A DNA stretch of 64,000 nucleotides, from positions 37,466-101,465 of the forward strand of contig NZ_VWRN01000002.1 in assembly GCF_008632125.1 (NCBI RefSeq). The letters are read 5' to 3'. A program made the translations under genes and the position numbers. The notes beneath the pieces are model-generated. The model was not told the origin of the DNA. It saw nothing but the letters and a program-made list of their open reading frames with translations, and did no database searches. This DNA is from Cupriavidus cauae. Lineage in GTDB: Bacteria; Pseudomonadota; Gammaproteobacteria; Burkholderiales; Burkholderiaceae. Each line of letters opens with the position of its first letter. Within the stretch, counting starts at the first letter, position 1. Below are positions 37,170 to 49,026 of this stretch, piece by piece.

Positions 37170-37622
37170 ATGACCATCGCAGACAACAAGAAGGCCTTCT
37201 TCGACTATTTCATCGAGGAGCGATACGAAGCCGGCATCGTGCTCGAAGGCTGGGAGGTCAAGGCGATCCGCGCCGGGCGCGTGCAGATCAAGGAAGGCTA
37301 TGTGGTGGTGCGCGACGCCGAGCTGTTCCTGATCGGCGCGCATATCAGCCCGCTGCAGAGCGCCTCCACGCACGTCAAGCCCGATCCGGTGCGCACCCGC
37401 AAGCTGCTGCTCAAGGCCGACGAGATCCGCAAGCTGATCGGCAAGGTCGAGCAGCGCGGCTATACGCTTGTGCCGCTGAACCTGCATTACACGCGCGGCC
37501 GCGTCAAATGCGAGATCGGCCTGGCCAAGGGCAAGAAGCTGTTCGACAAGCGCGAGACCGAGAAGGACCGCGACTGGCAGCGCGAGAAGGCGCGGATCAT
37601 CAAGAGCGGCGGCAAGGAATAA
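37170..37622 (+). CDS. smpB: SsrA-binding protein SmpB
   Basis: A 150-residue RNA-binding protein that brings tmRNA to stalled ribosomes for trans-translation. The core is complete: [40 protein letters not shown], then [17 protein letters not shown] and the basic tail [20 protein letters not shown] that enters the decoding centre. Length is standard. The tmRNA gene (ssrA) was not found in the window. The gene converges on the SPFH protein gene through a shared hairpin. Confidence 0.96.
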   Translation: MTIADNKKAFFDYFIEERYEAGIVLEGWEVKAIRAGRVQIKEGYVVVRDAELFLIGAHISPLQSASTHVKPDPVRTRKLLLKADEIRKLIGKVEQRGYTLVPLNLHYTRGRVKCEIGLAKGKKLFDKRETEKDRDWQREKARIIKSGGKE

Positions 37623-37653
37623 GTCCCGCCGCGGCTCCTCTCCTCCGCCCTGC

Positions 37654-37690
37654 CGGGCTAGCCTGGCTTGTCGCTGAATCGGCTAGCCCG
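37654..37690. terminator. Shared hairpin between convergent smpB and SPFH genes
   Basis: CGGGCTAGCC (37654-37663) and GGCTAGCCCG (37681-37690) pair perfectly around a 17-base loop. The right arm includes the SPFH stop codon. It can fold in either transcript. Confidence 0.45.
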
Positions 37691-38615
37691 CGTTCTTCTG
37701 GCTTTTGACGATCTGCAGCGCCGACGCCACCATCGAACTCATTTCGCCCAGGTTGCCCGGCACGATCAGCGTATTGCCGGTCTTGGCCAGATTGGCGAAG
37801 GCGCTCACATATTCCTCGGCGACCTTCAGGTTCACCGCCTCGACGCCGCCCTCCGCGCGAATCGCGCGGCCGATCTTCTCGATCGCCTGCGCATTGGCCT
37901 CGGCCACCGCCAGGATCGCCGCGGCCTCGCCCTGCGCCTGGTTGATCGCCGCCTGGCGTTCGCCCTCCGACTGCTGGATCGCCGCCTCGCGCGCGCCCGA
38001 AGCCAGGTTGATCTGCTCCTGCCGGCGCCCCTCCGAGGCCGCGATCAGCGCCCGCTTCTCACGCTCCGCCGTGATCTGCGCCTGCATCGCATGCAGGATC
38101 TCCTTCGGCGGCGTCAGGTCCTTGATCTCGTAGCGCAGCACCTTGACGCCCCAGTTCGAGGCCGCCTCGTCCAGCACATTGACGATGCTGTGGTTGATGA
38201 ACTCGCGCTCCTCGAAGGTCTTGTCGAGTTCCATCTTGCCGATCACCGAGCGCAGCGTGGTCTGCGCCAGCTGCGTGATCGCGACGACGAAGTTGCTCGA
38301 GCCGTAGGACGCCTTCATCGGGTCGGTGACCTGGAAGTACAGCACGCCGTCGACCTGCAGCTGCGTGTTGTCCTTGGTGATGCAGACCTGGCTGGGCACG
38401 TCGAGCGGGATTTCCTTCAGGATGTGCTTGTAGGCGACGCGATCGATGAACGGCAGCACCACGTTGAGCCCGGGCGTCAGCGTCGCGCGATATTTGCCCA
38501 GGCGCTCGAGCACCCAGGCGTGCTGCTGTGGCACGATCTTGAAGCTCTGCGCGAGCAGCACGATCACGGCAATCAGGACCAGGAGAGGCAGCACGCTGCC
38601 GGCGACGTCTAGCAT
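37683..38615 (-). CDS. SPFH/stomatin-like membrane protease-associated protein (QmcA-like)
   Basis: A 310-residue member of the SPFH/band 7 family. One N-terminal membrane helix (VLPLLVLIAVIVLLAQSF) is followed by the SPFH domain (VPQQHAWVLERLGKYRATL, then FFVVAITQLAQTTLRSVIG-like elements read as NFVVAITQLAQTTLRSVIGK) and a coiled-coil region rich in Glu/Ala (ASEGRRQEQINLASGAREAA). Such proteins form large membrane rings that organise lipids or restrain the FtsH protease. The NfeD partner lies 56 bp upstream in the same unit, the usual pair. Confidence 0.92.
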   Translation of the reverse strand: MLDVAGSVLPLLVLIAVIVLLAQSFKIVPQQHAWVLERLGKYRATLTPGLNVVLPFIDRVAYKHILKEIPLDVPSQVCITKDNTQLQVDGVLYFQVTDPMKASYGSSNFVVAITQLAQTTLRSVIGKMELDKTFEEREFINHSIVNVLDEAASNWGVKVLRYEIKDLTPPKEILHAMQAQITAEREKRALIAASEGRRQEQINLASGAREAAIQQSEGERQAAINQAQGEAAAILAVAEANAQAIEKIGRAIRAEGGVEAVNLKVAEEYVSAFANLAKTGNTLIVPGNLGEMSSMVASALQIVKSQKNAG

Positions 38616-38671
38616 GGGGACTCCATCGGTTGCTTGAAGGGAAAACGAAGGCGGTGCTGCCCCGCGGCAGC

Positions 38672-39097
38672 CTAGCGCGGCACCACGACCAGCGTATTAC
38701 CGCGGACCTCGACGATGCGATAGCGGCCTGGCAGGGCCTCGCCGGGCGCGCCCAGTTCGACCTGCCACTGCGCGCCGCGATACGGCACCCGGGCACGCCG
38801 ATCGGCATCCCAGGCCGGTACATCGAGCTCCTGGCCGATATCGAGATTGACGTTCGGATCGGTGGCGGCCGCCCCGCGCCGCGCGCGGCCAAAGCGCGAG
38901 CGCCGCAGCGCCGCGAAGCCGATCAGCGCGACCACCGCCGCGACGCCGAACTGCGCCGCGACGCCGAGCCCGGACAGCGCCGCGATGCCCGCGGCAACGG
39001 CCGCCAGCGCGACCATCAGCAGATACAGCGTCAGGCTGGCCAGTTCCGCAATGACCAGCAGGACCGCAAGGCCGAACCAGATGTGGTAGTCCGCCAT
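38672..39097 (-). CDS. NfeD-like membrane protein
   Basis: A 141-residue NfeD protein with two or three N-terminal hydrophobic helices (YHIWFGLAVLLVIAELASLT; LYLLMVALAAVAAGIAALSG; FGVAAVVALIGFAAL) and a C-terminal OB-fold (LDVPAWDADRRARVPYRGAQW, GNTLVVVPR). NfeD OB domains interact with SPFH partners at the membrane, and the SPFH gene is next in the same direction. It follows the ppsA terminator, so it starts a separate short operon. Confidence 0.88.
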   Translation of the reverse strand: MADYHIWFGLAVLLVIAELASLTLYLLMVALAAVAAGIAALSGLGVAAQFGVAAVVALIGFAALRRSRFGRARRGAAATDPNVNLDIGQELDVPAWDADRRARVPYRGAQWQVELGAPGEALPGRYRIVEVRGNTLVVVPR

Positions 39098-39191
39098 GGC
39101 GATTCACCCCTCGATATCGTTGTTGCTGTTCTTGTTCTGATGCCGGGCGCGGCCCCATGTGCATCGACCGCGGGCGCGCCCTGCCAAAGCG

Positions 39192-39225
39192 AAAAACCCC
39201 CGCGGCGCCGTGGCGCCTGCGGGGG
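39192..39225 (-). terminator. Rho-independent terminator of ppsA
   Basis: A long G+C stem (39197-39203 with 39219-39225, and the inner pair 39204-39209 with 39212-39217) is followed on the minus strand by five T at 39196-39192. It lies 67 bp past the ppsA stop. Confidence 0.75.
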
Positions 39226-39229
39226 CATG

Positions 39230-39257
39230 GCCGCACCCGACCGAGGTAGGGTGCGGC
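39230..39257. repeat. Inverted repeat after ppsA
   Basis: GCCGCACCC (39230-39238) and GGGTGCGGC (39249-39257) form a perfect 9-bp stem with a 10-base loop, between the ppsA stop and its main terminator. It may stabilise the transcript end. Confidence 0.5.
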
Positions 39258-39291
39258 TGACGGTGCCGTTGACTGGCGTTGTCGATCGAAT

Positions 39292-41676
<2,385 letters not shown>

Positions 41677-42033
41677 AAATGCCTCAAAACAAAGTAGGAA
41701 ACCTGTCGCTCACGCCGGAATGTGGTTGGAGTTCTGCTACCGGGCGGATCGCTTTGCTAAACAATCCGGGGCACGGGGGACCGTGGCTTCGATATCGATC
41801 GAGACATCCGGTCGGCCATCGCGCTCATTGCGGTCATTGCGGTCATCGCGCCCTTCGCGGCGGATCGGGTCGATGGAATCGGCGGAATGCTGTCGAGCCA
41901 TTTTGTCGACAATCCCGCTTCGAATCGTCCCGCGCGTGGCGCGCCGTGCAATTGCTTAGCGAAAAGATCGCCGCTATTCTACCGTGCCGCACCGCACTTT
42001 CGCGTGCGGCAGGCCCCAAATAATTGTTCAGAC
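41677..42033. other. 357-bp divergent region between ppsA and ppsR
   Basis: Apart from the ppsR promoter at 41952-41980, the stretch near 41821-41850 holds short TCATTGCGG/TCATCGCGC repeats that look like slipped-strand repeats. An open frame leads up to ppsR but has no proper start. No clear ppsA promoter was seen. Confidence 0.4.
41952..41980 (+). promoter_or_regulatory. Promoter of ppsR
   Basis: TTGCTT (41952-41957) and TATTCT (41975-41980) are separated by exactly 17 bp and lie 53 bp before the ATG. Confidence 0.6.
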
Positions 42034-42885
42034 ATGGATTCCCCCGCCGCGCCGCGCGCCGACAAGCCCGCCGTCCGCACCGTATTTATCGTCTCGGACG
42101 GCACCGGGATCACCGCCGAAACTTTCAGTCATTCGATCCTGGCCCAGTTCGAGATGCGCTTTCGCAAGGTGCGAATGCCCTTTATCGATACGCCGGAAAA
42201 GGCGCATATGGCGGTCGGCAAGATCAACGAGGCCTTCCATGCCGAAGGCGTTCCGCCGATCGTCTTCACCACGCTGGTCAATGCCGAGTCGAACAAGGCG
42301 CTGCGCCGCGCCAAGGGCATGATTCTGGACATGTTCCAGACCTTTATCGAGCCGCTCGAAAAGGAATTGGGCCTGAAATCGACCCATGCGATCGGGCGCT
42401 TTCACCAGAACGCCGATACCGAGGCGTACAAGAACCGGATCGAGGCCATCAATTTCTCGCTGGCCCACGACGACGGCCAGTCGCACAAGAATCTGGCCGA
42501 GGCCGACGTGATCCTGGTGGGTGTCTCGCGCAGCGGCAAGACCCCGACCAGCCTGTATCTGGCGATGCAATATGGCCTGAAGGCGGCCAATTACCCGCTG
42601 ATCCCCGACGATTTCGAACGCGGCAAGCTGCCGTCCGCGCTGTACGATTTCAAGCCAAAAATCTTCGGCCTGTCGATCGACCCGCAGCGGCTGTCGGAAA
42701 TCCGCAATGAGCGCCGTCCCGGCAGCAAATACGCCTCGCTGGAAAATTGCCGCTATGAGGTCAACGAAGCCGAGATCATGATGCGCCGCGAGGGGATCAA
42801 ATGGCTGTCGTCGACGCACAAGTCGATCGAGGAAATCGCCACCACGATCCTGCAGGAGATCAAGGTCGATCGGGACAATTATTGA
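42034..42885 (+). CDS. ppsR: PEP synthase regulatory protein (bifunctional kinase/pyrophosphorylase)
   Basis: A 283-residue DUF299 protein that uses ADP to phosphorylate and inactivate PEP synthase, and phosphate to reactivate it. The ATG at 42034 gives MDSPAAPRADKPAVRTVFIV and keeps the family core intact: VSDGTGITAETFSHSILAQF, GRFHQNADTEAYKNRIEAIN and the P-loop-like GVSRSGKTPTSLYLAMQYG. It faces ppsA across 357 bp, the layout expected for this enzyme-regulator pair. Confidence 0.95.
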   Translation: MDSPAAPRADKPAVRTVFIVSDGTGITAETFSHSILAQFEMRFRKVRMPFIDTPEKAHMAVGKINEAFHAEGVPPIVFTTLVNAESNKALRRAKGMILDMFQTFIEPLEKELGLKSTHAIGRFHQNADTEAYKNRIEAINFSLAHDDGQSHKNLAEADVILVGVSRSGKTPTSLYLAMQYGLKAANYPLIPDDFERGKLPSALYDFKPKIFGLSIDPQRLSEIRNERRPGSKYASLENCRYEVNEAEIMMRREGIKWLSSTHKSIEEIATTILQEIKVDRDNY

Positions 42886-42961
42886 TCGGCCATTGGGTTG
42901 CCTCCCTCTCCCGCCCCTGCGGTAGAGGGGAGCAGCCGAGTGTCGACGCCGACGAGGCGCC

Positions 42962-43741
42962 CTAGCCCCGCCGCTGCCGCACCGCCTCGAACAGGCACAC
43001 CGCGGTAGCCGCGGCGACGTTCAGCGATTCGAGCCCGCCGGGCTGCGGAATCCCGACCGTGCGCTGCACCAGCGCCATCCATTGCGCGCTGACCCCCGCC
43101 CCTTCGTTGCCGACCACCCAGCCGACCGGCCCGCGCAGGTCCGTATCGAACAGCGCCGCATCCGCGTGCGACGAGGTCGCCAGCAGCGGCACCGCGAGCC
43201 GCGGCGCCAGCATCTCGACCGTGCAGTGCTCGACGATATTCAGGTGGAAGTTGGCGCCCATCGCCGCGCGCAGCGTCTTCGTCGACCACGCGAAGGCGCA
43301 GCCGGTACCGAGGAACGCATGCTGGATGCCGGCCGCCGCGGCGCTGCGCAGGATCGAGCCGACGTTGCCGGCATCCTGCACGCCGTCCAGCACGATGCAG
43401 TCGGTGTCGATGCGCGCGGGCAGATGGCCCGCCGGGGTATCGATCACCAGCATCAGGTCAATGCCGTTGACCACGCCGGTGATCTGCGCGAACAGCGCGT
43501 CCGCCAGCACCACGACGCGCTGCTCGTCGATGCGGGCCAGCAGCGCGGCGACCTCGGGATGATCGAGATGGCGCTCGGACACCACGCAGCTGACCGGCTG
43601 GCCGAGCGCGGCCAGATAGGCGTCGGCCAGATGCACGCCGTCCAGTACCGACTGGCCGGCCTTGCGCCGCTGATGGGTCGAGCCGGTCAGGGCCTTCAGA
43701 TGCTTGAACAGCGCGTTGTCGCGCGAGCTGACGTGCTTCAC
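42962..43741 (-). CDS. TrmH/SpoU family RNA 2'-O-methyltransferase
   Basis: A 259-residue SPOUT methyltransferase with an N-terminal substrate-binding domain (SRDNALFKHLKALTGSTHQR). The knot motifs are complete: VLDGVQDAGNVGSILRSAAA, VGNEGAGVSAQW and PGGLESLNVAAATAVCLFE. It resembles 23S rRNA ribose methyltransferases such as RlmB, but the exact target is not certain. The start codon is GTG 43741, and no good ribosome site stands before it. Between this gene and rnhB upstream are four repeats of a 13-15-bp unit. Confidence 0.85.
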   Translation of the reverse strand: MKHVSSRDNALFKHLKALTGSTHQRRKAGQSVLDGVHLADAYLAALGQPVSCVVSERHLDHPEVAALLARIDEQRVVVLADALFAQITGVVNGIDLMLVIDTPAGHLPARIDTDCIVLDGVQDAGNVGSILRSAAAAGIQHAFLGTGCAFAWSTKTLRAAMGANFHLNIVEHCTVEMLAPRLAVPLLATSSHADAALFDTDLRGPVGWVVGNEGAGVSAQWMALVQRTVGIPQPGGLESLNVAAATAVCLFEAVRQRRG

Positions 43742-43761
43742 GTTAATCCACGTGGTTCTAC

Positions 43762-43817
43762 GTTATGCCGCAGGGGGTTATGCCGCAGGGGTTATGCCGC
43801 CAAGTTATGCCGCAGCG
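43762..43817. repeat. Four 13-15-bp tandem repeats between rnhB and the methyltransferase gene
   Basis: Units begin at 43762, 43777, 43791 and 43804 with GTTATGCCGC; the first reads GTTATGCCGCAGGGG. The array fills most of the 78-bp gap after the rnhB stop and before the GTG start, with no ribosome site left visible. Confidence 0.8.
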
Positions 43818-43819
43818 GC

Positions 43820-44767
43820 TCAGGACAGCGCCGGCCCGGGGCTGACGGCCGCGCCGATGGCGTCGTCGATCGCTTCCATCGCATCGAGCGCGTCGAAGGC
43901 ATCGATGGTCTCGGCCAGTTCGTCCGGCGAAGGCCGCAGTCCCGCGGCCGCCCCGTCCAGCTCGCCGACCGGCAGCATGGCGTCGGCGCCCAACGGCCCG
44001 CGCAGCAGGGCCTCGCGCACGGGCGCGAACGAGCGGCGGTGATGCGGCGTGGCGCCGAAGCGCGCCAGCGCCAGCAGATGCTGCGGCGTGCCGTAGCCGA
44101 CGTGGCTGTCGAAGCCGTATTCGGGATATTGCGCGTGCAGCGCGACCAGTTCGCGATCGCGGGCGACCTTGGCGAGGATCGATGCCGCCGAGATCGCCTG
44201 CACGGTGGCATCGCCCTTGATGACCGCCTCGACCGGATACGGCACGTGCGGGCAGCGGTTGCCGTCGACCTGCACCAGGTCCGGCGAGATGCCGCAGGCG
44301 GCCAGGCCGTGGACCGCGCGCTGCATCGCCAGCATCGTCGCGTGCAGGATGTTCAGCGTGTCGATCTCCTCGACCGTGGCAAAGGCGATATGCCAGGCCA
44401 TCGCGCGCGAGCGGATCTCGTCGAACAGCGCCTCGCGCCGGGCCGCGGTCAGGATCTTGGAGTCGGCAAGGCCCTCGATCGGCCGGGCCGGATCGAGCAC
44501 CACCGCGGCGGCAAACACCGGACCGGCCAGCGGCCCGCGTCCGGCCTCGTCGACGCCGCACAGCCGCTGCGCCATCGCCGCGGCGGGCGACAGCGACAGG
44601 CCCAGCTGCGCTTCGGCGGCGGCGGCCTTGGCGGCCTTGCCGGGCCTCGTTGCCTTCGCGGCCGTGGCGGCCCTGGTCTTCGCGACGGCCTTGCCGGCCT
44701 TGGCGGCGCCAGTGGCAGTTCCGGCGGCGGCACCGCTGCCGGGATTGCGCGCAGGCAGCCGCGCCAT
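43820..44767 (-). CDS. rnhB: Ribonuclease HII with long N- and C-terminal extensions
   Basis: A 315-residue enzyme that removes RNA from RNA-DNA hybrids and single ribonucleotides from DNA. The catalytic core is residues ~67-253: [20 protein letters not shown] with the Asp-Glu metal pair, VDGNRCPH, and [17 protein letters not shown] with a further Asp. The family is normally about 200-215 residues. Here a Lys/Ala-rich segment ([20 protein letters not shown]) precedes it and an acidic 62-residue tail ([20 protein letters not shown]) follows. The start ATG 44767 shares its A with the lpxB stop (TGATG), so translation is coupled and the long start is the natural one. Confidence 0.93.
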   Translation of the reverse strand: MARLPARNPGSGAAAGTATGAAKAGKAVAKTRAATAAKATRPGKAAKAAAAEAQLGLSLSPAAAMAQRLCGVDEAGRGPLAGPVFAAAVVLDPARPIEGLADSKILTAARREALFDEIRSRAMAWHIAFATVEEIDTLNILHATMLAMQRAVHGLAACGISPDLVQVDGNRCPHVPYPVEAVIKGDATVQAISAASILAKVARDRELVALHAQYPEYGFDSHVGYGTPQHLLALARFGATPHHRRSFAPVREALLRGPLGADAMLPVGELDGAAAGLRPSPDELAETIDAFDALDAMEAIDDAIGAAVSPGPALS

Positions 44768-45993
44768 CAGCCGGCCCTCCGGCTGCGCAGCAGATCGACC
44801 ACCACGTCGGCGGCGATATCGGCGGTATTGCGGCGCAGGGTCTGGTGCATCTGCGTAAAGTGCTCGTACAGGAAGGCGGTGTTGTCCTGGTCGTTCAGCT
44901 GCAGCAGCGTCTCGCGCGCCAGCGCCTCGGGCGTGGCGTCGTCCTGCAGCAGCTCCGGAACGACGAAGCGTCCCGACAGGATATTCGGCAGGCCGACATA
45001 GGGCAAATAGCCCTGCCGCTTCATGATCTGCGCGGTCAGCCAGGGCACCTTGTACGAAATTACCATCGGCTTCTTGTACAGCGCCGCCTCCAGCGTCGCG
45101 GTGCCGCTGGCGAGCAGCACCACGTCGGCCGCCTCCATCGCCAGGTGCGACTGGCCGTCGACGATGGTGACATCGAGTTCGGGATATTCGCTGGCGTGCG
45201 ATTCGATCACGGCCCGCAGCGACGCATTGGCCGCCGGCACCACGAAGGCCAGCGCGTTGTCCATCTGCCGCATCTGCGCCATCGCGGCGAAGAACGTCGC
45301 GCCCAGGTGCCGGACCTCGGACTGCCGGCTTCCCGGCAGCACCGCTACAACGCGGCGCCCGGGCAGCAGGCCCAGCCTGGCGCGCGCGCCGTCGACGTCG
45401 GGCACCATCGGAATCACGTCGGCCAGCGGATGGCCGACATAGGTCGCGGCGATGCCGGCCTTGGCGTAGATCTCGGGCTCGAACGGGAACAGGCAGAGGA
45501 TATGGTCGACGGCTTTCGCGATGGTGCGGATGCGCCCGCCCCGCCAGGCCCAGATCGACGGGCTGACGAAGTGCACGACCGGAATGCCGGCGCGGCGCAG
45601 CGGCACCTCCAGGCCGAAATTGAAGTCGGGCGCGTCGACGCCGATGAAGCACAGCGGCGGATCGGCCAGCAGCCTGTCGCGGATCGCGCGCCGCGTGGCG
45701 AGAATCTCGCGCAGCGAGCCCAGCACCTCGACATAGCCGTTGACCGAAAGGGTCTCCATCGGCCAATGGGAGACGAAGCCCTGCGACATCATGCGCGCGC
45801 CGCCGATGCCCGAGTAGGACACCGCGTCGCCGAGCCGGGCCCGCAGCCCCGACAACAGCAGCGAGGCAAGCAGGTCGCCCGAGGCCTCGCCGGCCACCAT
45901 CGCAATCTCGCCACGCAGGTCGGACAGCGCCGACGGGGCCGCGGCGGCCTGGGATTCGAATACCGGAATCGGCTGCATTTTCGCGTCGGCCAT
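44767..45993 (-). CDS. lpxB: Lipid A disaccharide synthase
   Basis: A 408-residue glycosyltransferase (family GT19) that joins UDP-diacylglucosamine and lipid X to form the lipid A disaccharide. Key segments: [20 protein letters not shown] near the N-terminus, [27 protein letters not shown], and [13 protein letters not shown] for UDP binding; [17 protein letters not shown] loop read here as [20 protein letters not shown]. Length is standard with a short extra N-terminus ([15 protein letters not shown]). It starts 14 bp after lpxA and overlaps rnhB by one base. Confidence 0.97.
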   Translation of the reverse strand: MADAKMQPIPVFESQAAAAPSALSDLRGEIAMVAGEASGDLLASLLLSGLRARLGDAVSYSGIGGARMMSQGFVSHWPMETLSVNGYVEVLGSLREILATRRAIRDRLLADPPLCFIGVDAPDFNFGLEVPLRRAGIPVVHFVSPSIWAWRGGRIRTIAKAVDHILCLFPFEPEIYAKAGIAATYVGHPLADVIPMVPDVDGARARLGLLPGRRVVAVLPGSRQSEVRHLGATFFAAMAQMRQMDNALAFVVPAANASLRAVIESHASEYPELDVTIVDGQSHLAMEAADVVLLASGTATLEAALYKKPMVISYKVPWLTAQIMKRQGYLPYVGLPNILSGRFVVPELLQDDATPEALARETLLQLNDQDNTAFLYEHFTQMHQTLRRNTADIAADVVVDLLRSRRAG

Positions 45994-46007
45994 GGCGACG
46001 CCGGGCT

Positions 46008-46811
46008 TCAGCGCACGATGCCGCGCTTGGTCGCGGCGATGAAGTCGAGGAAGGCGCGCAGCGGCACGGCGGTGCTCGCATCAGCCTGGGCCAGCATCTG
46101 GCCGATCTCGGCCTGGGCCTGGTCGAAGCCCAGGTCCGACTTGTACAGCAGCTTGTAGGCCTGGCGCAGCGCGGCGATCTGGCCGGCGTCGAAACCGCGG
46201 CGGCGCAGCCCTTCGACGTTGATGCCGTGCGGCGTGGCCTTGTTGCCGTTCTTGTCGCTGGCCGCTATCACGAACGGCGGCACGTCCTGCACCAGCGCCG
46301 AGGCGCCGCCCAGCATCGCATGGTCGCCGATGCGCACGAACTGGTGCACCCCGCTCATGCCGCCGAGGATGGCCCAGTCGCCGACCTGCACGTGGCCGGC
46401 GATCTGCGCATTGCTCGAGAACACGGTGTGGTTGCCGACGCGGCAATCGTGCGCGATATGCACATACGCCATGATCCAGTTGTCGTTGCCGATGCTGGTC
46501 ACACCCTCGTCCTGCACCGTGCCGGTATGGATCGTGGTGAATTCGCGGATGCGGTTGCGGTCGCCGATCACCAGCCGGGTCGGCTCGTCGCGGTACTTCA
46601 TGTCCTGCGGCGCGCCGCCGACCGAGGCGTACGGCCCGATGCGGTTGTCCGCGCCGACGGTGGTATGGCCTTCGATCGTGGTATGCGCACCGATCACGGT
46701 ACCGCTGCCGATCCGCACATGGGGACCGACGATGGAAAACGGTCCGACGCTGACGTCGGCCGCCAGTTCGGCCTTCGGGTCGACCAGGGCGGTGGGATGG
46801 ATTTGCGTCAT
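46008..46811 (-). CDS. lpxA: UDP-N-acetylglucosamine O-acyltransferase
   Basis: A 267-residue left-handed beta-helix enzyme that performs the first step of lipid A synthesis. Hexapeptide repeats fill residues 1-190. The catalytic His lies in [13 protein letters not shown], followed by [15 protein letters not shown] and [14 protein letters not shown]. The C-terminal helical domain starts at [10 protein letters not shown]. Length is standard. The gene lies between fabZ (84 bp away) and lpxB (14 bp). Confidence 0.97.
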   Translation of the reverse strand: MTQIHPTALVDPKAELAADVSVGPFSIVGPHVRIGSGTVIGAHTTIEGHTTVGADNRIGPYASVGGAPQDMKYRDEPTRLVIGDRNRIREFTTIHTGTVQDEGVTSIGNDNWIMAYVHIAHDCRVGNHTVFSSNAQIAGHVQVGDWAILGGMSGVHQFVRIGDHAMLGGASALVQDVPPFVIAASDKNGNKATPHGINVEGLRRRGFDAGQIAALRQAYKLLYKSDLGFDQAQAEIGQMLAQADASTAVPLRAFLDFIAATKRGIVR

Positions 46812-46895
46812 GCGTGAAAGTCCTATCGATCTTGGGGTGGGCGGCGCGTCCGCCGTGGCGGACGCCGCGTCAAGACGGCGCCTGGCGCCGTGTCT

Positions 46896-47348
46896 TCAGG
46901 CGTCGGCCTGCTTGACGGTGCACATCAGTTCGGCCTCGCAGGCGACCTTGTCTTCGACAGTCGCGTAGGCCTTGAATTTCCAGATGCCGCGGATATAGCG
47001 TTCGACCGAGACATGCATATGCAGCTGGTCGCCCGGATAGACCACCTGCTTGAAGCGGGCGCCGTCGATGCCGACGAAGTAGTACAGCGAGCCTTCCTTG
47101 CGCTCCATGTCGGCGCCGAAGGTCAGCAGGCCGGCCGACTGCGCCAGCGCTTCGAGGATCATCACGCCCGGCATCACTGGCGCGCCGGGGAAATGGCCCT
47201 GGAAGTACGGCTCGTTGATGGTGACGTTCTTCAGCGTCTTGATGCGCTTCTGCGGCTCGAACTCGAGCACGCGGTCCACCAGCAGGATCGGGTAGCGATG
47301 CGGCAACAGCTTCAGGATCTGGCGGATGTCGATGTCGGTGGCGGTCAT
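46896..47348 (-). CDS. fabZ: 3-hydroxyacyl-[acyl-carrier-protein] dehydratase
   Basis: A 150-residue hot-dog fold dehydratase of fatty acid synthesis. The catalytic His is in [15 protein letters not shown] and the Glu in [27 protein letters not shown] is also present. It overlaps the lpxD stop by 4 bp (ATGA), coupling acyl-chain supply and lipid A synthesis, as in most proteobacteria. Confidence 0.96.
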   Translation of the reverse strand: MTATDIDIRQILKLLPHRYPILLVDRVLEFEPQKRIKTLKNVTINEPYFQGHFPGAPVMPGVMILEALAQSAGLLTFGADMERKEGSLYYFVGIDGARFKQVVYPGDQLHMHVSVERYIRGIWKFKAYATVEDKVACEAELMCTVKQADA

Positions 47349-48451
47349 GATGATTTCTCTTCCGTATTCTTTGTCGTGGCGTCCGGGCCCTGCCCGCGCA
47401 GGCGCTTCTCCAGCTGCATCACGCGCTCGCGCAGCTTGGACAGCCCCCGCACGATGGCGGCGTTGCGCTCCCAGTCGCCATGCGGCAGGAAGGGAAACAC
47501 GCTGGTGAAGTGCTGGCCCGGCCTGGCGATCGATTTGGTGATCGAGGTCCCGCCTGATACCGTGGTGCGATCGGCGATCTGCAGATGGCCGGCGAAATTG
47601 GCCGAGCCGCCGATCATGCAGAAGCGGCCGATCCGGGTGCTGCCGGCCACCGCCGCGCAGCCGGCGATCACGGTGTGGGCCCCGACGCGCACGTTATGCG
47701 CGATCTGGACCTGGTTGTCGATCTTGCAGCCTTCCTCGATCACGGTGTCGCCCATCGCGCCGCGGTCGACCGCGGTGTTGGCGCCGATCTCGACATCGTC
47801 GCCGAGCACCGCGCGGCCGGTCTGCGGAATCTTGACGTATTCGACGCCGTCCGGGCGAATGTCCGGCGCAAATCCGAAACCGTCGGCGCCGATCACCGCG
47901 CCGCTGTGGACGATGCAGCGTTGCCCGACCACGCAGCGGTGATAGATCGATACGTTGGCGTACAGCAGCGTGTCGTCGCCGATCTGCGCGCCCGCGCCGA
48001 TATAGGTGTTGGCCAGCACGCGCACGCGCTCGCCGAGCCGGGCGCCGGCTTCGATCACGACATTGGGGCCGATATAGCAGGAGGCGGGGACCACCGCATC
48101 GTCCGCGACGCTGGCGCGCGGATCGATGCCGGTGCGCGGGTCGTGGTTGGCGGCGCGGTCGAACTGCTGCGCGATGCGCGCGAAGCAGACGTAGGGGTTG
48201 CGCGCGACCAGCCAGTTGCGGCCGTCGGCGTGGCCCTGCTCTCGGATGCGCTCGAGGTCGGCCGGCGAGACGATCACCGCGGCGGCCGACGAGGTCAGCG
48301 CCTGCGGCAGATACAGCGGATTGGACAGGAAGGACAGCTGCCCTTCCCCGGCCTGGTCGAGCGGCGCGAGGCCGCGCACGGCCAGCGTGGGATCACCCAC
48401 AACTTGCGCGCCGGTGTCCGTGGCGAGCTGACCCAGTGTGGGTGTCTTCAT
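47345..48451 (-). CDS. lpxD: UDP-3-O-acylglucosamine N-acyltransferase
   Basis: A 368-residue enzyme for the third step of lipid A synthesis. The N-terminal domain ([19 protein letters not shown]) binds the uracil, and a left-handed beta-helix with many hexapeptide repeats follows. The catalytic His lies in [19 protein letters not shown]. The C-terminal helix includes [21 protein letters not shown] stands eight or nine bases before ATG 48451. It is followed by fabZ with a 4-bp overlap. Confidence 0.97.
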   Translation of the reverse strand: MKTPTLGQLATDTGAQVVGDPTLAVRGLAPLDQAGEGQLSFLSNPLYLPQALTSSAAAVIVSPADLERIREQGHADGRNWLVARNPYVCFARIAQQFDRAANHDPRTGIDPRASVADDAVVPASCYIGPNVVIEAGARLGERVRVLANTYIGAGAQIGDDTLLYANVSIYHRCVVGQRCIVHSGAVIGADGFGFAPDIRPDGVEYVKIPQTGRAVLGDDVEIGANTAVDRGAMGDTVIEEGCKIDNQVQIAHNVRVGAHTVIAGCAAVAGSTRIGRFCMIGGSANFAGHLQIADRTTVSGGTSITKSIARPGQHFTSVFPFLPHGDWERNAAIVRGLSKLRERVMQLEKRLRGQGPDATTKNTEEKSS

Positions 48452-48485
48452 CGCGGTACTTCCTGGAACGACGAACGCGGACGGC

Positions 48486-49013
48486 TTACTTGCCGCCGGC
48501 GTTCAGGGCCTTCATCACATCGTCGGTGATGTCGATGCGCGGATTGACGTAGACGGCTTCCTGCACGATCAGATCGTACTTGCGCTGCTCCGCCAGTTGC
48601 CGGATCACGCGGTTGGCGCGCTCGAGCACCTGCGCCAGTTCCTCGTTGCGGCGCTGGTTCAGGTCCTCGCGGAACTCGCGCTGCTTGCGCTGGAATTCGC
48701 GGTCCAGATCGGCCAGCTCGCGCTGGCGGCGCTGGCGGTCGGCGTCCGCCAGCACGGCGGTGTCCTTGTCGAGCCGGTCGGCCATGCCCTTGATCTTCTG
48801 GGCCATGTCCTGCAGCTCGCGGTCGCGCTTGGAGAACTCCTGCTCCAGCTTGACCTGGGCCTGCTTGGCCGGCTGCGAATCGCGCAGGATGCGCTCGGAA
48901 TTGACGGCGGCGATGCGGGTTTCCTGCGCGCCGGCGGGCGCGGCCACCGCCAGTGCGGCCGCCGCCGCGGCGGCGACGGCAAACGATTGGATGATGCGGG
49001 TTGTATTTTTCAT
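48486..49013 (-). CDS. skp: OmpH/Skp family periplasmic chaperone
   Basis: A 175-residue chaperone for outer-membrane proteins. A signal peptide (Ala-rich, cleaved after APAGA) is followed by IAAVNSERILRDSQPAKQAQ and long basic-acidic coiled-coil arms (REFQRKQREFREDLNQRRNE), which form the tentacles of the trimer. DDVMKALNAGGK is the C-terminus. It sits directly after bamA (13 bp) and before lpxD, the usual setting. Confidence 0.93.
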   Translation of the reverse strand: MKNTTRIIQSFAVAAAAAAALAVAAPAGAQETRIAAVNSERILRDSQPAKQAQVKLEQEFSKRDRELQDMAQKIKGMADRLDKDTAVLADADRQRRQRELADLDREFQRKQREFREDLNQRRNEELAQVLERANRVIRQLAEQRKYDLIVQEAVYVNPRIDITDDVMKALNAGGK

Positions 49014-49026
49014 GAATCGACCTCTG

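Noticed and set aside
41821..41860. CRISPR-like repeats upstream of ppsR (TCATTGCGG units)
   Set aside because: Units are only 9 bp with no spacers, so this is simple sequence and not a CRISPR array. None was found elsewhere.
42886..42961. Terminator between ppsR and the SPOUT methyltransferase gene
   Set aside because: The CTCCCTCT / AGAGGGGAG arms pair imperfectly and no T-run follows, so it was not listed.
43820..46081. Single 753-codon frame covering rnhB and the lpxB region
   Set aside because: Only its last 315 codons (rnhB) are coding. The upstream part lies out of frame inside lpxB, which has a complete gene in another frame.
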